This document shows positions 34,962 through 48,296 of a stretch of DNA of 64,000 bases, piece after piece. Numbering within the stretch: the stretch's first letter is position 1; every line of letters begins with the position of its first letter. Both the position numbers and the translations under genes were made by a program. This DNA is from Marsupella aquatica. Taxonomy: Eukaryota > Marchantiophyta. The notes beneath the pieces are model-generated. The model saw only the letters and a program-made list of their open reading frames with translations. It was not told the DNA's origin and did not search any database. The DNA lies in contig OZ316894.1 of assembly GCA_973895155.1 (NCBI GenBank), positions 10,106,001-10,170,000 on the forward strand, written 5' to 3'.

Positions 34962-34967
34962 AATAAA
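34962..34967 (+). terminator. Polyadenylation signal of the bHLH gene
   Basis: AATAAA in an A-rich run, 90 bp after the stop codon. It is a consensus near-upstream element. Cleavage would fall some 15-30 bp later. Confidence 0.5.
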
Positions 34968-34975
34968 ACTTGTCT

Positions 34976-37900
34976 TGAGCAATTGCAGCCATCTTTACAT
35001 TGTTGTAAGCTTGCGCGCAACTTCTGTGGTGGAAACATGTCGGATTTGTGTTGCTCTCTCGAGGTCTTCTGCGACTTGTAGTGGAGCTCGACTAAGTAAC
35101 GAGTGTAGTAAGGGTTAGACTTGTAGGAAGCTAGGCTCATCAAGAACCTTAGGGCAGTCCGATTTTCGTTGCAGTACTGTCATCCTCACCACAATAGATG
35201 CAGAGCTCAAGCAATTGGCGTTTGATCTTCCATCTAATTGAAAGTGTATTATAGAAGTGTAGCTCTTTAGATTTAGAGTTTCAACTGATTAGAGATGAAT
35301 TTTTACATCAGTACTTCCCTGTCGACGGATCCAAATTGTGCACACTAGCAGGCACGCAGGACGTTCTGGCCCTTTCGCGTGGTGCAGCAAAGCTGATCTC
35401 ACCATATTCTGTACCAGACTCATTGGAATGTACCTTTCGCGGAAGTTGAGATGTAATTATATCGAACTGAGATCTCGATTCTCATCTTCCAGACATGCGT
35501 CTTCTGTTTTGTTGCCTGCATTACAGGTGAAACGTATAAAAGTAGTGTGGATTGCAAAGGCAGTAAACGCTGGATGCATTATCCCGTTCCAAATTCCTTC
35601 TCTTTTCTGAAAATTTGGTCGGCCATGTACTTTCACACATCAAGTCCTGTCACATTGATAACGTTGGAGTGTTGCAATCGTTCTTGGCCTGCTTCTGCGA
35701 GATAGGGCAGCTGGATTGTGCGCCCGTTAAATTGTCTGACGTCCATCGCTATAATCTTTGGTGATGCGGAAGCTCAGCCGGGACATATCCGCACTATTCG
35801 AGTGACGGACACTGCTGAGCGACGAAACATTTGTCCAGCGAGAGACGAGCTAGAGAGTCGTGAACATCGAACGCAATACTTGTAAATGTGATTGCATGCA
35901 CGTTCCAGTTCACGCATGGTGTCTTGACTCTTCTCAAATTGCGTGCCGCATGAAACTGGTGGTCCTCGACTTCGTTAAGTGCAAACCTCTGTCTCACGTG
36001 ATCGAAAGAAATGTTTCGTTTGCGGTGCCCGATTCTATCGCAGATTCGAGACTAACTCAGTCAGCATTGAGTTCGCCATACGTCCGGGCCACTCTGAACA
36101 TCCGGCTTGGAGCCTCAGTCAGATGCGTGTAATTATTAAGTACGTCGAGACGTCAAGCAACAGTGTGCGGCGGTCATGCCCCGGAGAGCAAGGATCCGGA
36201 ACACAACAAAGTTTTGAGAGGCTCCAGCTCTCGTATCCGCTTCAGTGGATTGACTCCTCAAAGACAGCCTCGCAAATAGTGAAGTCTGCGTGATTCGGAG
36301 TTGGAAAATAGAAATGTTCGAGCTTCCCACGGTAAAACCTCAGAGGCGGGTTGATTTTCCTGAATCTGATCATGAGGGCTCTAGAGAATGATGCAAGAAT
36401 CTCGTGATGGCCTGTGCACGGACTCCACTTCGGGATTTGGAGTCGGCCATGACATCCCATGAGTTGCCAGCCCAAGCAACCATTAAGGTGCCGGGCCACA
36501 TAGCCACTAAGCCACATATTGCTTTTGCTGGGACCCAGAAACATGAATGTTAGCCGGTACGCTATCGAGGGCATAATCATTATAAGGCATGGTGAGAGGT
36601 TCGAGCAAACGCTTTCCACTTATAGCGCCAGCATTTCGCAATAACTCGCGCGTTATATCCTTATCAGCGCAAATTGACTGGGTCTGGCACTCTGGCAGCC
36701 CCTTTCCGGGCCTATTAATTTGCCCATAGCTTTTAATACAGTGGCAGCCTTTTTCAAAGGTGTGCGAAACAGAAAAGGCAGACATCCACTTTCCGTTGCC
36801 CCTTCTTTTATTACGAGCGTACTTTAGAGGCGTACTTTAGAGCACCCCAGTGGTTTGGCAAGCGCACCGTTAAATTAAACAGCGGAGTTGAGGGCCATGA
36901 ATAGGCTCAGTAATTGTACATCAACATTCAAAATGTGATGGAGTTGAGGGCCATAAACGGGAGAAATTGGATATCAAAATGTTAACACTATAATGTGTAA
37001 GATATCATTACTCTGTATCATGATAAAATACACTTATTCTCTTTAAATCCCTGAGTGTTATTTTAAATATATATCCCACTGGCAATTTTTGATCGGCAAT
37101 TATCAGGATGCCATAAACAAGCCCCCATTTTAGCCAATACCTGCATAAACCATTGGAACTCGATTGGTAAAGCAAAAAATTGATCACCTATTGGGTAGCC
37201 CTGGTTGGCAATGCTTGGCATGAGGCAGGTTTCTAGTGCGACATCAAGTGTCTGCTAGGTACTGCCGCTGGGGAAGGTTACCAGAAAACTTTGCCTACAT
37301 TTCTGAAAGTTGCCGTGGCCTGCACCCCTGGAGATGCTCTTAATTAGTTTGATTATTGAGTTGGTCTGGAAAATGCACCAGGTCCTTGACCAACGAGCTT
37401 CTCCTGGTTACATCCAATCCTATATATGTTGGGACAACAGGGGTATTTATTCCTAGTCCTCCTGGCTATATCTTATCATATATGTTCTGGAATAATCTCA
37501 TACCTTCAATACAGGTTTGAGTCAAACGACAACACCTTTGCTTTGAAATCAATGATTGCAGCATTCAGGATTGATGGGATTGACTTCCCCCACCTTGTCA
37601 AGCTTGAACTATTAGCAACCTGCAAGAAGAGAATCTACAAGCACCCCCACCCTATAGCCCCACTATAGGGATATACTTGGGACTAGATTCATTGAAAGTA
37701 TAGTTGGGATAATAGTTGGTGGAACATGAACTGGAATTTTGTCTCATAGCATAATTACAGGACATTATTGTCTTAATGAGAAGATGAGAAGAGATAGATT
37801 AAAAGGTGAATCATTTTTAAAAGTGTGATAGAGCTTATGACTATTAACACAAATCATTGAGTAGAAAGTTATAGTTGTAATTGAAGCTAATGAATTAATA

Positions 37901-40900
37901 TTAATTGAATGTGCATGTACTTTTTTGTGAACTTTCATGACACAATTGTGCGCACTCTTAATTAGAATCTAAAGGTACAAAGTAAAAACTCATACTACAT
38001 TATGAAAAACTGTGAATGTATGTGTAGACTTTACGCCTAGTCCACTAGTCATAATGAAAGACTATGCATGCATATAAAGATTTTAAGTCTAGTCCATTGG
38101 TAGGAATGCGAAGTCCTGTGTTCAATTACTACCACGTGTAGTATGTCAAATCACACATATCCCCTTACAAAAAACTGGTTATGAAATAATATATTTAGAA
38201 AATAAGGGGGGATTTGAACTTGTGAAGATTGAATTTAAAAAATAATTATAAAGGGTGCTATTCCGAATTCCAAAGTGTGGGGAAAAAACCAAAGAGCAAG
38301 CCCTCTTAAAGTGAATAAAAAATTCAATGACTGAAAAAGTTGGGCATTGTGAGGAGGTCATATGGAATCACCATAAATGCAGTGTAAAAAAAAATTGGAT
38401 CATCTTTCACATGTGCCCAAGCTTTGCTACATTCTCCAGGGGATAGCTCTTCAAGGCTCAGATGAGGATACATTTAAGATTGCAGAGTATACATTTAAGA
38501 TTGTAGCAAGAAAGCCCAGATGCAGAGGTACTTATGATTGCAGCAAGAACTAGAAGAAGTTGCATGAGGGCACACACACGTCCTTTGGCAAAAGATTATA
38601 ATATATATTAGGTTAATGGGGCTTAGAAAGGCAAGGAGAGACCAGAGGTCAATCAGGCATGAGGCACTACTCACAGACACTTTGCCATTCACACCTCACT
38701 TTGGGCCACGGAAATGGCTGATCGAGATAGTGTACTTTGGAAGGCTTGCAGTGGAGTAACATGTGTTTGGAGCAATTGCTACAATAGCTTTGCTTGTTAC
38801 GTGTCTTAACATGTATCAGGTGATTGTAATCGAGTATGAGTGTACAGGGAATAGTCCGAATTAACCAGAAGTGATCTTTCAACTTTGATAAGCGTGGATT
38901 GCAGTTTCTGAGTAAAGGATTTGGATCACTTTCCACGTCCTTCTCTGCTGAAGCAGCAATCATTGTTGAGAATGGAGGGACCAACTTTTTTCACTTTCTC
39001 ACTTTCGTATAATAGTACTGTAGCTGGGTATTGTAAGAATGCAACCACTCCTCGGCTTCAAACTCTCGAACAATTTTGCCACTAAATCTCCAGCTGGAGG
39101 AATTCTACGGCTTCGCTAGACGTACCTAGGCAAGACACCTCTCCCACGGCTTTACGTCGGTGATTCAGCTCAAGGTATGGACCCATTCAATGGTAAGGAG
39201 GGTAAGTTTGCAATCTAGTGTGGAATTTATGTAGTAGGTTGATCAATGTCAAGCATGCAAGAGAATATTACTGATTTACTGAACTATTTCAGAAGGTCCA
39301 CTGATTTGTACATTAAGTACTTTAATTGCGTGGGTTGACAAGCTCGTATTCAAATCTGGAAATTGTTACATCTTTCAATGTTCTGCATGGAACGAATCAC
39401 AGCAGGTATCATTGTTTCGTTTTGATTTACAAATCTTATCAGTACAGGGCGATCAAAATCTACTTTTCAGGGCTACCCAGACTTTATGGACAATTGAAAG
39501 TGCAACCAGATGAGAAGAAAAGGAATGAAAACATTTTATTTTGGTCTCGTCTCTATTCAAGCTCAAGGAACTCTTAATGAGGTTACTTTGATGAAATCTA
39601 ACATCTTTGAGTGCATGTTTTCCCTTGGGTATATACTATATACCTTTCTTTCAGGTTCTTTGTCGCCACTCCTGTTTAGGGCCTTGCTGAGTTGCATCCT
39701 TCATTGTCATCTTCGGTTTATACATCGACTGCCTAGTTGACAATGTCTAGTTGTACGAGAAGCGAATGTACGAAGTACAGACACAGCAAATTATAATATG
39801 AAGATTTCTACTAGGATGTGACTTTCTCATATCGGGTATTCCGTAGACACTAGCTGTAGACTTCAACGCCCAAGTCTGACTAGCTTCATGATAATGAGCA
39901 AGGTGCAGGAGGTGGGGCCGCGCGTGGAGCTGCTGGAGTGCATTCATTAATACCCACACGTCGACATGTCCATAGGCAACGATATAAAATTCATCCCAAT
40001 TGGCATGTGAATCGACACCAGCCAGCTGAGCATGAACTTATCTGCAACCTTCTCGAGAACAATGGAAAAATACCCCAGAAACCTAGACGAGCAGCGATTC
40101 GTGTAAAGTTTCATTTAATTGGAGGCGAACATTCTTGTGGAGGATTTCAGTTGTAGATCGTGAACGTCGGCATGAGAATAACTTGTGTACCTTTTACCGC
40201 CTCGAAAATATCCAAGCTACAATCACTGGCCAGGGAAGAGGTATGTTAGGTTTACGTGTAGGATTGAAATCGGTCATTGGTTCGAGGAAAAACGACCACG
40301 TTCTGAAATATCTTTACTACTACTTCGAACAAAATCACGATTTCGTAGAACAGTAGTCATCATTTCTTGAGGTCCACCTTCACAATTACAACGCTGAATC
40401 GGAAGGCCGATTGGGACACACCAAATAGGTGACGAGTTCACTCGTCGGTGTGATATCGAAGGAAAGACATAATCAATTCAGATACGTTTCCTTGCTCAAA
40501 AAACGCTGCTACTCGGACATCCCAGCTGGCACAACCAGGATTTGATGAACTGGATGTCGTGAATGTTGCCGTCATGGAGGAGTTTAGCTTGACTGCGTAA
40601 AGAGGTTTGAATGACTTCGTCCCGAGAGACTTGACGTAAAGCTACACCGGGATAATTGAATCGAGAAATAACTTAAACCCAAAAACTACATCCGTTTTTT
40701 AGTTTAAATGTATATCCTGTCAATTGAGCTCGATAACTCATACGGAGTGCGCTCCACGCTTTCCATTTGAAACGTGGGCATCGAATTTTGCAGTGCAGCA
40801 AATTAAAATATATACTTCTGTCATCCTCCGAAGAAGCTTGTCCAGGATGTGAGGTACTCTGGTTCACGTTGGGGGAAACGATAGTGGAGTCGCAAATGGG

Positions 40901-43735
40901 GTAACAAGCGGCTGCCGTAAAGCTAAGACTACACCTTCTGCAGAGCGTTAACCAAGGTCAAAATCATTGCACGATTTGTCGACCTGTTATTGACGTCAAA
41001 TGTATAATTTCTGCGCTATTTCGAATCATGTTGTGAGGACGGAGATCGTGGCGAGGGAACGTCAAAAGTTCGCCGATTTCCTGGCCATCTGGTTGCGCCA
41101 TTGATTGGCTGTTTACAAGATTTCTTTTTGATGGTTGGGCTCCTTCAACTGCTTCTTCCTCCATGCAAAAAGCCTGCCTTCGGCCGGGCTACCTCATGAC
41201 AAGGCTACACAGGTGTTGCAAAGGGCCTGCCTGCAATATAATTAGCCACCCTAGGCACATTGAGCTACACTATAGCTTACAAGGTCCTACTGCCGAGCTG
41301 CAGAATTATATTTACATAATTAATTATATGCACACAAATATCCTCCAGCTCAGGTTGACGCTGCCATTAGACATGTGTTCCGATTTTCGAATGGGTACTC
41401 GACAGATCCCAAGTTGCGAGTACTACAGCATGTGCTTGCATTGCGTGCTGGTTATTAGTCATTTATTGTGAGTTTCTTTCGTGCCCAAAGAAACAAAAAG
41501 AAAATGCGAGTGCCAGCAGATTCCAATTGCACTCTGCCAGTAAAATCAGTATGCGGCAGTTTGGGAACTGAGAAATGATTTCTGGTGGGTTTACTATACG
41601 AGAGATTTTCCGGCCAGTTGTGCAGGTTTTTAAATATTTGAACGTGGACAAGATCTCGTATGATTTCCCAATACGCTCAGTCTAGTCCTAGGTCCAGATT
41701 CTAGAAGCTCAACGCAGATGAACAGGCGATATGATCAAATCATGTCGTTGCGGAAGTGGGCTCATGGGCTGCTGTCTAGATATGGCAGTGACAAACAACC
41801 GACCGGGAGCACGACCCAAAGTACAAGACCACTGCTCATTGGGCTAGCAGTAAATGCTGTGGGGGCATCGTATACCAGTAATCTGTGCCAGGCATAGTGG
41901 AACATGAAGTTACGTCATGTCTTATGTAGGTGTACTTGTTGCCGACGTCCAGACCAGAAGAGATTCGGCGCATTTCTGCTACACAACCTGGCACTGAGAT
42001 TTTTCTGACCGACTGAGATCCGAGTCATGTCCTTACTACTACTACTACTCAATCTACTCGTCTTTGTATGGCAACCCTGGCTGGTTTCAGAGTCGCGAGA
42101 TCAATAGTGCTATACTCGGGCTCTACACCGAACCCCGATCACGCCCAGTAGAGACCGACTTGTTTCTAAATGGTTACTTAGTGAGCTTGGTAGTGGGGAT
42201 TGGGAGACACTTCTCCAGGACTTAATCTGATATTCAACGTGAATATGCATTCCCCTGAATCTCTAAAGTGACATCCCCTGAGAACGAGAACGGAGAATTT
42301 TCCCAGACGACTCGGGGAAGCTTCAACAGCAATAGCACACACGAAGCATCACGCGAGCTTCGCTTACTTGCAACATACCCCTCCTCTAGTCCATGCAATA
42401 CACACCGCTTGCAGCTTACGTGAGTGTTCGGTCTCTTCTTGCTTGGATATGTGAAGATGCTGGTGGTGAGAAATCTCCATATGCAGTTGATCCACAGCAA
42501 TTTGAGACGGATCACAAAAGCGATGTCACGGGTCACACTGAAAATTAGGTCCTCGTAAGTTCTGGTTGTGTGGTTGGTAAAACTGCGTCCTACTCAGCCC
42601 ATTTCTAACACGTTACACCAGTAACAATTTTGTGGAAGAGGGAGGAGACTCGCATCCGGTTCCAACATTGAAATTGCTCTTCCATTGAAGGGAGTTATTG
42701 ACCTTCACATTCGACCCCTCGTAATTAAAAGTGCCTCTTTTCTGAACAGCCTGCAAGAGAGTGTAAAAACTCTCGTGATGGAGACCAGCAGAGTCTTGCT
42801 TTCATGTGCGTATGATTAATATCCTGGCCTGCGGGGCAACTCCCTGCCAGAAACAATCTTGACTCGTCCAAGTCTGATAGTTTTAGCCAGCCTGCCCTTG
42901 CAGACGGTGCTTCGCCAAGTTCTTTCCTAGCTGTTTATCTGAGCGGGAGGCAGAACTTGCGTATGGTATATGTCTTGACAACTTACTGTATGTGCAACGA
43001 AGTGGACTCGGTATTGAACTGATCGGCATCGCTCCGAAGTTGCCCAGACAACAGTACACAGTCGGATCACTTTACCACGGATGTCTCGTCCAAGCCTCGA
43101 TCAAATTTGGCTCATGAGTTGTAATTAGTTTAATATCGTGGATTCTTTCTTAATTTCTGAGCACTGGACCATAGTTTGTCGATGATCTGTCTTGCATGTC
43201 ACAGGAAATAACTCTTCATTAGACCTTGATCAAACTTTACAACAGACGAAGGTAAACCTCTACGCTTCTGTTGTTCAAATTCTAGACTGCTGCATCGAAG
43301 TCCTGTGGAGATTAGAAACGAGGAATGATGTATATTGAGCTAATTTATTGTAAACTCTCCTTATTGTACTCAGTCCTAGCTCCAGGGAGAAGAACTACTG
43401 TAGTTCCACGCGTGAAGTCTAAAACAGGTTCCAAGTAACGTACTACCCAAATTTGTGAAGAGACGTAAGGACTTCGAACAGAAAATACAAATAAAGAAGC
43501 CTCGTTGGCCACATGATCCAAGATCTAAGCAACTTGAGATCTAAGCAACTTGCTTAAATCGTGATGTAATATACTGAAGCAATAAATAAATTCGTCCAGA
43601 AGCCAATTTTGATTTAGCTACTGTAGCTCCGTTTTTTTCTGACCATATCAATTGGCCGCTTTGCCCGTTCTTCGCGAATTGTTGCAGCTAAATAATCGGA
43701 CGGCGCACTTGGTGGAGCGAATGATAATTGATCAG
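34976..43735. other. Long low-repeat intergenic stretch, no gene recognised
   Basis: This segment has more balanced base composition and few obvious repeats, so it may contain regulatory DNA or non-coding transcripts. Frames of up to 125 codons (36619-36242 minus, 38984-38667 minus, 41163-41471 plus, 42536-42234 minus) were read; none shows a domain, and the pattern of stops does not suggest exons. A weak tandem repeat (TTGAGGGCCAT..A, 36886-36965) and a tRNA-like stretch near 38090-38140 are the only patterns noticed. Confidence 0.4.
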
Positions 43736-43826
43736 ATAATCACGGTCTGCTGGTCAAGATTTCTGGCCTGCTGGTCAGTTTTTTGGTCTGCTGATCAAGT
43801 CTGCTTGTCTGCTGGTCGAGTCTGAA
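43736..43826. repeat. Short tandem array of CTGCTGGTC-containing units
   Basis: Five units of roughly 17-21 bp (…GGTCTGCTGGTCAAG…, …GCCTGCTGGTCAG…, …GGTCTGCTGATCAAG…) lie head to tail. No known function. Confidence 0.7.
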
Positions 43827-45069
43827 CGCTTTAATCAGCCACCTCTGATCTGGCAACTGAAATAGCCTCGATAGGTCTTAGGTCGATGAGTAGCTGCCCC
43901 GGTAGCTGCATCATGAGGACGCCACTCTTTAGTCGCATTCATCCCCACGGCAGTGAATCATTTCTATCTGCACAATTGTCTGACGTTCGGCTGTGCGTTC
44001 CTTGTGCATGGTTCCCACAGAAGCCTGATGGTACCTGGCTCGACCTCAAGCTTATGAGCACAGGTTGGTTGGAAAATGCATGCTTCTCTTAGAAATCCTT
44101 GTGGAAAATCCAGATCTTATTCCTTCAGTACTTGATTCTCTGTCCACAGGAACATAATTGTTTAGAGCGACCGGGATCCATGAGGTGTGATCAATCTCCA
44201 ACGTAGTAGACTAGACTGAGATTATCAAGTTGAGATGCAAGCTAGGGTCCCACATACTTGGGAGACTGGGCCGGTGAAGATGCTACGAAGGAAGGCTGGT
44301 ATTGCAAATGAAATCAGAATCACCGAAGCCGTAAAGGTACCCAGACCACCAGCAGTAGGAGAGGAGGGTATTGATTACCTAGCTGAAATCTCGCTTGCAG
44401 TGCAGAGTTGCAGACAACGCACGGCTGCAATATTCACTCTGTTACCGACAAGAGGGCAGTGGCAGCAGCCTGGCGGCCAACCGGCAGGCTCTTGCAGGTG
44501 AGAGCCGCAATAGCAGCTGTTCGCGTTCGTACTCAATATCTGCAGTATGAACACCTTCCTGTAGCTACAGTAGTCACCATTATTGTCCGGATGACTCAGA
44601 TATGAAAGCATGACACCAACTGGAAGACCAACTGGAAGGAACAGGGGAAAAAAATTGGAAAAAGGCCCCCTCCCAACTCCCTCGGGCCCCCCCTCCCTCT
44701 GCCTCCTTCTCCAGGCACAGAACCAATTTATGTGGACGATTTTGTTGCTCATGAAGACCTGGCTCGCGTTGCTACGGTCATTTGGACGACCACGGAGTTT
44801 GTCAGCACGATTGTTCAATGGCGAGAGAATGATTCTTAACTGGTTGCTTACAAAACTGTTTCTTTAGAATTGTTTTGAATATGTTCAAACTTTTGGGCCG
44901 ATCATCTGCTTTCTGTTCCTTCACTTCGATCATGTGCTTCTGGCAAAATCTGTTGCATGCACGGACTTGCCTGTTTCCTAAAAAGATCTCGCCAGCACAA
45001 GGTGACCACCCTGCATGCGTTTTGTTGAATGAAAGAATTCGTGGCGCAGAACGTAATCGTGCAGAAGTA
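43827..45069. other. Intergenic, no gene recognised
   Basis: A 147-codon minus-strand frame (44818-44375) and overlapping plus-strand frames have no recognisable domain, and both strands are open over the same DNA. A C-rich tract lies at 44664-44715. Confidence 0.35.
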
Positions 45070-45317
45070 GAAGAGGTAATCGTGCTGCAAAATAAATCTG
45101 TTCACCAGAACTGAACTGACTGGTCAAGTTCGCCTAAGACGCGACGGCCAGTACTTATAATGACATCGAATCGTGCCAGCCAACAAGAAAGCCCGTTGAA
45201 GAGGTTATCGTGCTGCAAGATGGATCTATCCACCAAAAACTGAGTTGATTTTATCACCTAAGCTTCGAAGGCCAGTAATGACATTAAAGTCGTGCGAGCC
45301 AACAACGAAAGCCTGTT
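45070..45317. repeat. Tandem duplication, 128-bp unit, 2 copies
   Basis: Copies start at 45070 and 45198 with GAAGAGGT.ATCGTGCTGCAA. They share CACCA.AACTGA.TTGA-like text, GGCCAGTA, AATGACAT and GCCAACAA.GAAAGCC. Divergence is about 20 percent by eye. Confidence 0.8.
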
Positions 45318-48148
45318 CCAACCATACAGTCATGGAGCATGACCCAGCCCCAAGAACTTTGTCAATTGGGGAGAATATCAACCTTCTTATTGAAAGGAAT
45401 TCAGGGTAACAGATCATGACCTGCCAACAAAGGCATGTAATATTCGTTCATGCCAGTCGCAGGCAGGAAGCTTTTTCAATCTACTCAGTTTGGATTGAGA
45501 GAATGGAATGGAAGAGTATTGTAATATGCTTAACAGTGTGAGTGCGAATCGCGAATCTTGTTGAATCGAATTTCCTGATTTGCACTAATGTTTTTCTCAT
45601 AGAAATTCCTGTCGTCTCTCGTTAGCTCCCTACTATTGTTCCAAAATCATTGTTCGCGCTATAAGCACAGTTCGAATCTTATCTTGGCATGAGTCAGGTC
45701 TATGGCTTGGAGGCTCAATCTAAAAGAGACTGCTCGGAGAAAACTCCACACTCGAGGATCTCGATTTACCGATATGGGGCATGATCCATGTAAAACCGAG
45801 TGCAATAGATTGCTGCGTAAAGGGTGGGGTCACCGTGGGGAGCCCCCCAACAGCAAGTCAATGTCCTAACTGTGGCGAATGAAGCCCGGTGGCACTCATT
45901 GACATTTCTCATGGCAGAGTGTCCAGTTCAAGGCTCAGTCTTCATCCACATCACCCCGTGCATTGTGGGCACTGTTGGTGCTTCCCCATTTGGTATGAAG
46001 CAATGGGCACGCATCATCAATGTTGTTGCCGGACAGTACCATGATCGTCGGGCCCAGCTCCTTTCGGTCTCTACAACCAGTGGTCGATCACAATCTTTTC
46101 TTTGTGTCGGATCCGTAGTGAAGCGGTTCTCTGGGTACTGAGGCTCGCATGTGCATCAATTCATCTGAATTTTGTTTTCGGTGTCAGTGCATTGCCACTA
46201 CCATAAACTAAACTGGTGAAAGTGCTCTGACTAGCGGGGCCAGGCTATTATTTCCTATATGTGGCTGTGGCGAATTCAAAGATACCCAGGAACCAAGGTT
46301 GCGTGATCTGGTAGAAGATTGTAACGAGAAATGTTATACAAAGAAAGCTCCAGTGTTACTGTACAAATGCAACATGAAATCAGGGGAGCGATCACCTTTG
46401 CCCTGCAAAAGGCTTCATGATCATGAATTCATAGACCAATGGACCATTTAAATTAAGAATAATGTACGAGCAGACAAGGACCTGACACTACCCAAGGCAT
46501 CCAGTGTGGGACCGGAGTGAGTTGCCATCAATGCCAGATTCGAGAGAGATCGCATGCGAGATATACGGTAAATGGCTCTGCAGTTTATTTGGTCTCTCAA
46601 TTTGCGGCAAAACAATTGAGCTGTGAATGTGGTTCATGATCGTGAAGCACGATATATAGAGAGGATCGACAGAAAAATGTCGGTGAATCCTTCCTAAGGT
46701 GGTTTACATAGATCCAATCGTGTCCACTAAACTTGCTTCAGCTAAACCATGACCAAAGCTAAGCCCAGGCTCTGCTGCCCGCTTTCAATGCACGGACACA
46801 CAACGGGTCTTTTAAAATTCCTTCTAGATCTTATCCACATGAAGTAGCCGATGTCCAGTACTCAATCCTCATCAAACATCCTCAAGAAATTGCGCCTGAT
46901 TCCACATCAATATAGCCATCCTACTCGAACCTCTGCCATGCTACCCATTTTTACCTCGAACAGTTCAGAGAATTCCATCCAATGTTTCATCCAATGAAAC
47001 TGCTTAGAACACGGCAGTACCAGTACATACTCCAAACGAAATTCGGGAAGCGGTTGAAGAAAGCTTGGGGAGTATCTTACTGTTAGTATTTTCATGTAGA
47101 GGTTGGAAGAAACTAGCACTTGGAGAGTACCACATGGCATATTATTGAGCTAGGATTGGGCGTGGTTAAAAGTGTTGCTCAGACTAGAGTGAGACCTCCG
47201 GACTTTGTAATAATGGACCATGGGGGTGGTCCTGCCAGCCCTGCTCTTGTAGTGTCAATTTTGATGGCAATCTTCCGTTACGTGAATTCCAATTTTCCTG
47301 CTAATCCTTAATCTCATATTTTTCATTCTAATTTTTCCTATGTTTTTCCTTAATTGGTACAGTACGTAGTTTCCACATCTTACGAGAATCCTCTCCAGGT
47401 CAGTTTCATGTGCATTCTCCCCTGTAGTCACGGTGTGGTCCCAGTTGTATGACATGTCCCCGAAAATTTGACGACAAGAACAATTTTTTTGTTTCTGTCA
47501 AAGAATATAGTTACAAATTGGGGTGACCATTCTTCTCTGTATCGTGCCAATTGTCTGTCTAGTCTTCTTCACTTAGCCATTCAAATTTCCGTGCTTACAT
47601 TTGCTGTAGCGCTCATGATCTCTGTTAAGTTCTCGTCGTCATCTAAAGGGCACAGCCCAAAAGAAACTAACGACAATAGATACCTTCTGCTTTCATCAAA
47701 TGGAACTTCCCATTGGGTTAGCTGTCAAAGGTATGCACGAACCAACTTCTTTGTTAGAGTGAAAGGAGCTCGTTGGTTAGATACATCCACCTGACAGAGG
47801 ATAGGAGAAGATCAGACCCTGCATACACCCGCATGTCACGGAGCTGCCGCCACACTTTCAAAACTTCATCGGCAGTGCGGTCTGACCACGTCAGTTTAAG
47901 GAATCAGTTGCATACGAACGTCGAGCATCGGATAGAAATTATCCTTCACACATGTACCCATAGTTTGACAGCATTATTGCGTTTAGATTCAGCGTGGTTC
48001 TTCTGTACTAAGTGTTATTCCTTTTAGAGAGACTTTCAAAGGCCGGAGAGCTTAACTGTTTTGATTGACAAAGACAGACAACTCGTCCTCCTCGGGAAAT
48101 GTTTTAAACATTGAGCTAACCTCAAGGCACGGAAGATCTCAGTTGACA
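45318..48148. other. Intergenic, no gene recognised
   Basis: A 105-codon plus-strand frame at 45824-46141 is fairly GC-rich and starts with GTG. I do not recognise it and call no gene. Nothing else could be supported. Confidence 0.35.
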
Positions 48149-48296
48149 GTGAAATAAACACAGGATCGCAGGCTCTATAATGTTGGAGATCTAAAGCTGT
48201 ACAATCAGTTCTCATCTTCACTACGAAATGAAGACAGGATCACAGGCTCTATTATGTTGGAGAGTAGAGCTGTCGAATCAGATCTTATCTTGACTA
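48149..48296. repeat. Tandem duplication, 74-bp unit, 2 copies
   Basis: ACAGGATC.CAGGCTCTAT.A followed by TGTTGGAGA is present at 48160 and 48234. AATCAG.TCT.ATCTT.ACTA closes each copy. Confidence 0.8.

Larger units (their letters stand above)
31942..34975 (+). other. Predicted transcription unit of the SACL-type bHLH gene
   Basis: Proposed structure: exon 1 about 31942-32322; intron 1 32323-33318, with a strong donor (AAAC|GTAAGTTT) and a pyrimidine-rich acceptor (TTTCATCCTCCTTCAG|C); exon 2 33319-33636; intron 2 33637-33731 (donor CTTT|GTAAGT, acceptor TATTGGTTGCAG|GATA); exon 3 33732 to about 34975 with the whole coding region. Starts and ends are inferred from TATA and AATAAA signals, splice sites from consensus only. 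The leader would be about 1 kb after splicing and carries several uORFs, a layout typical of the SAC51 family. Confidence 0.55.

Noticed and set aside
38085-38140. tRNA-like box A/box B stretch (TAGTCCATTGGTAGG ... GTGTTCAATTACT)
   Set aside because: The boxes are plausible but I could not fold a cloverleaf or find a tail and target duplication, so neither a tRNA nor a SINE is called.
44375-44818. 147-codon minus-strand frame
   Set aside because: No domain, no splice support, and the opposite strand is open over the same DNA.
45824-46141. 105-codon GC-rich plus-strand frame
   Set aside because: Starts with GTG, no recognised motif, no supporting exon structure. Could be a transposon fragment but I cannot show it.
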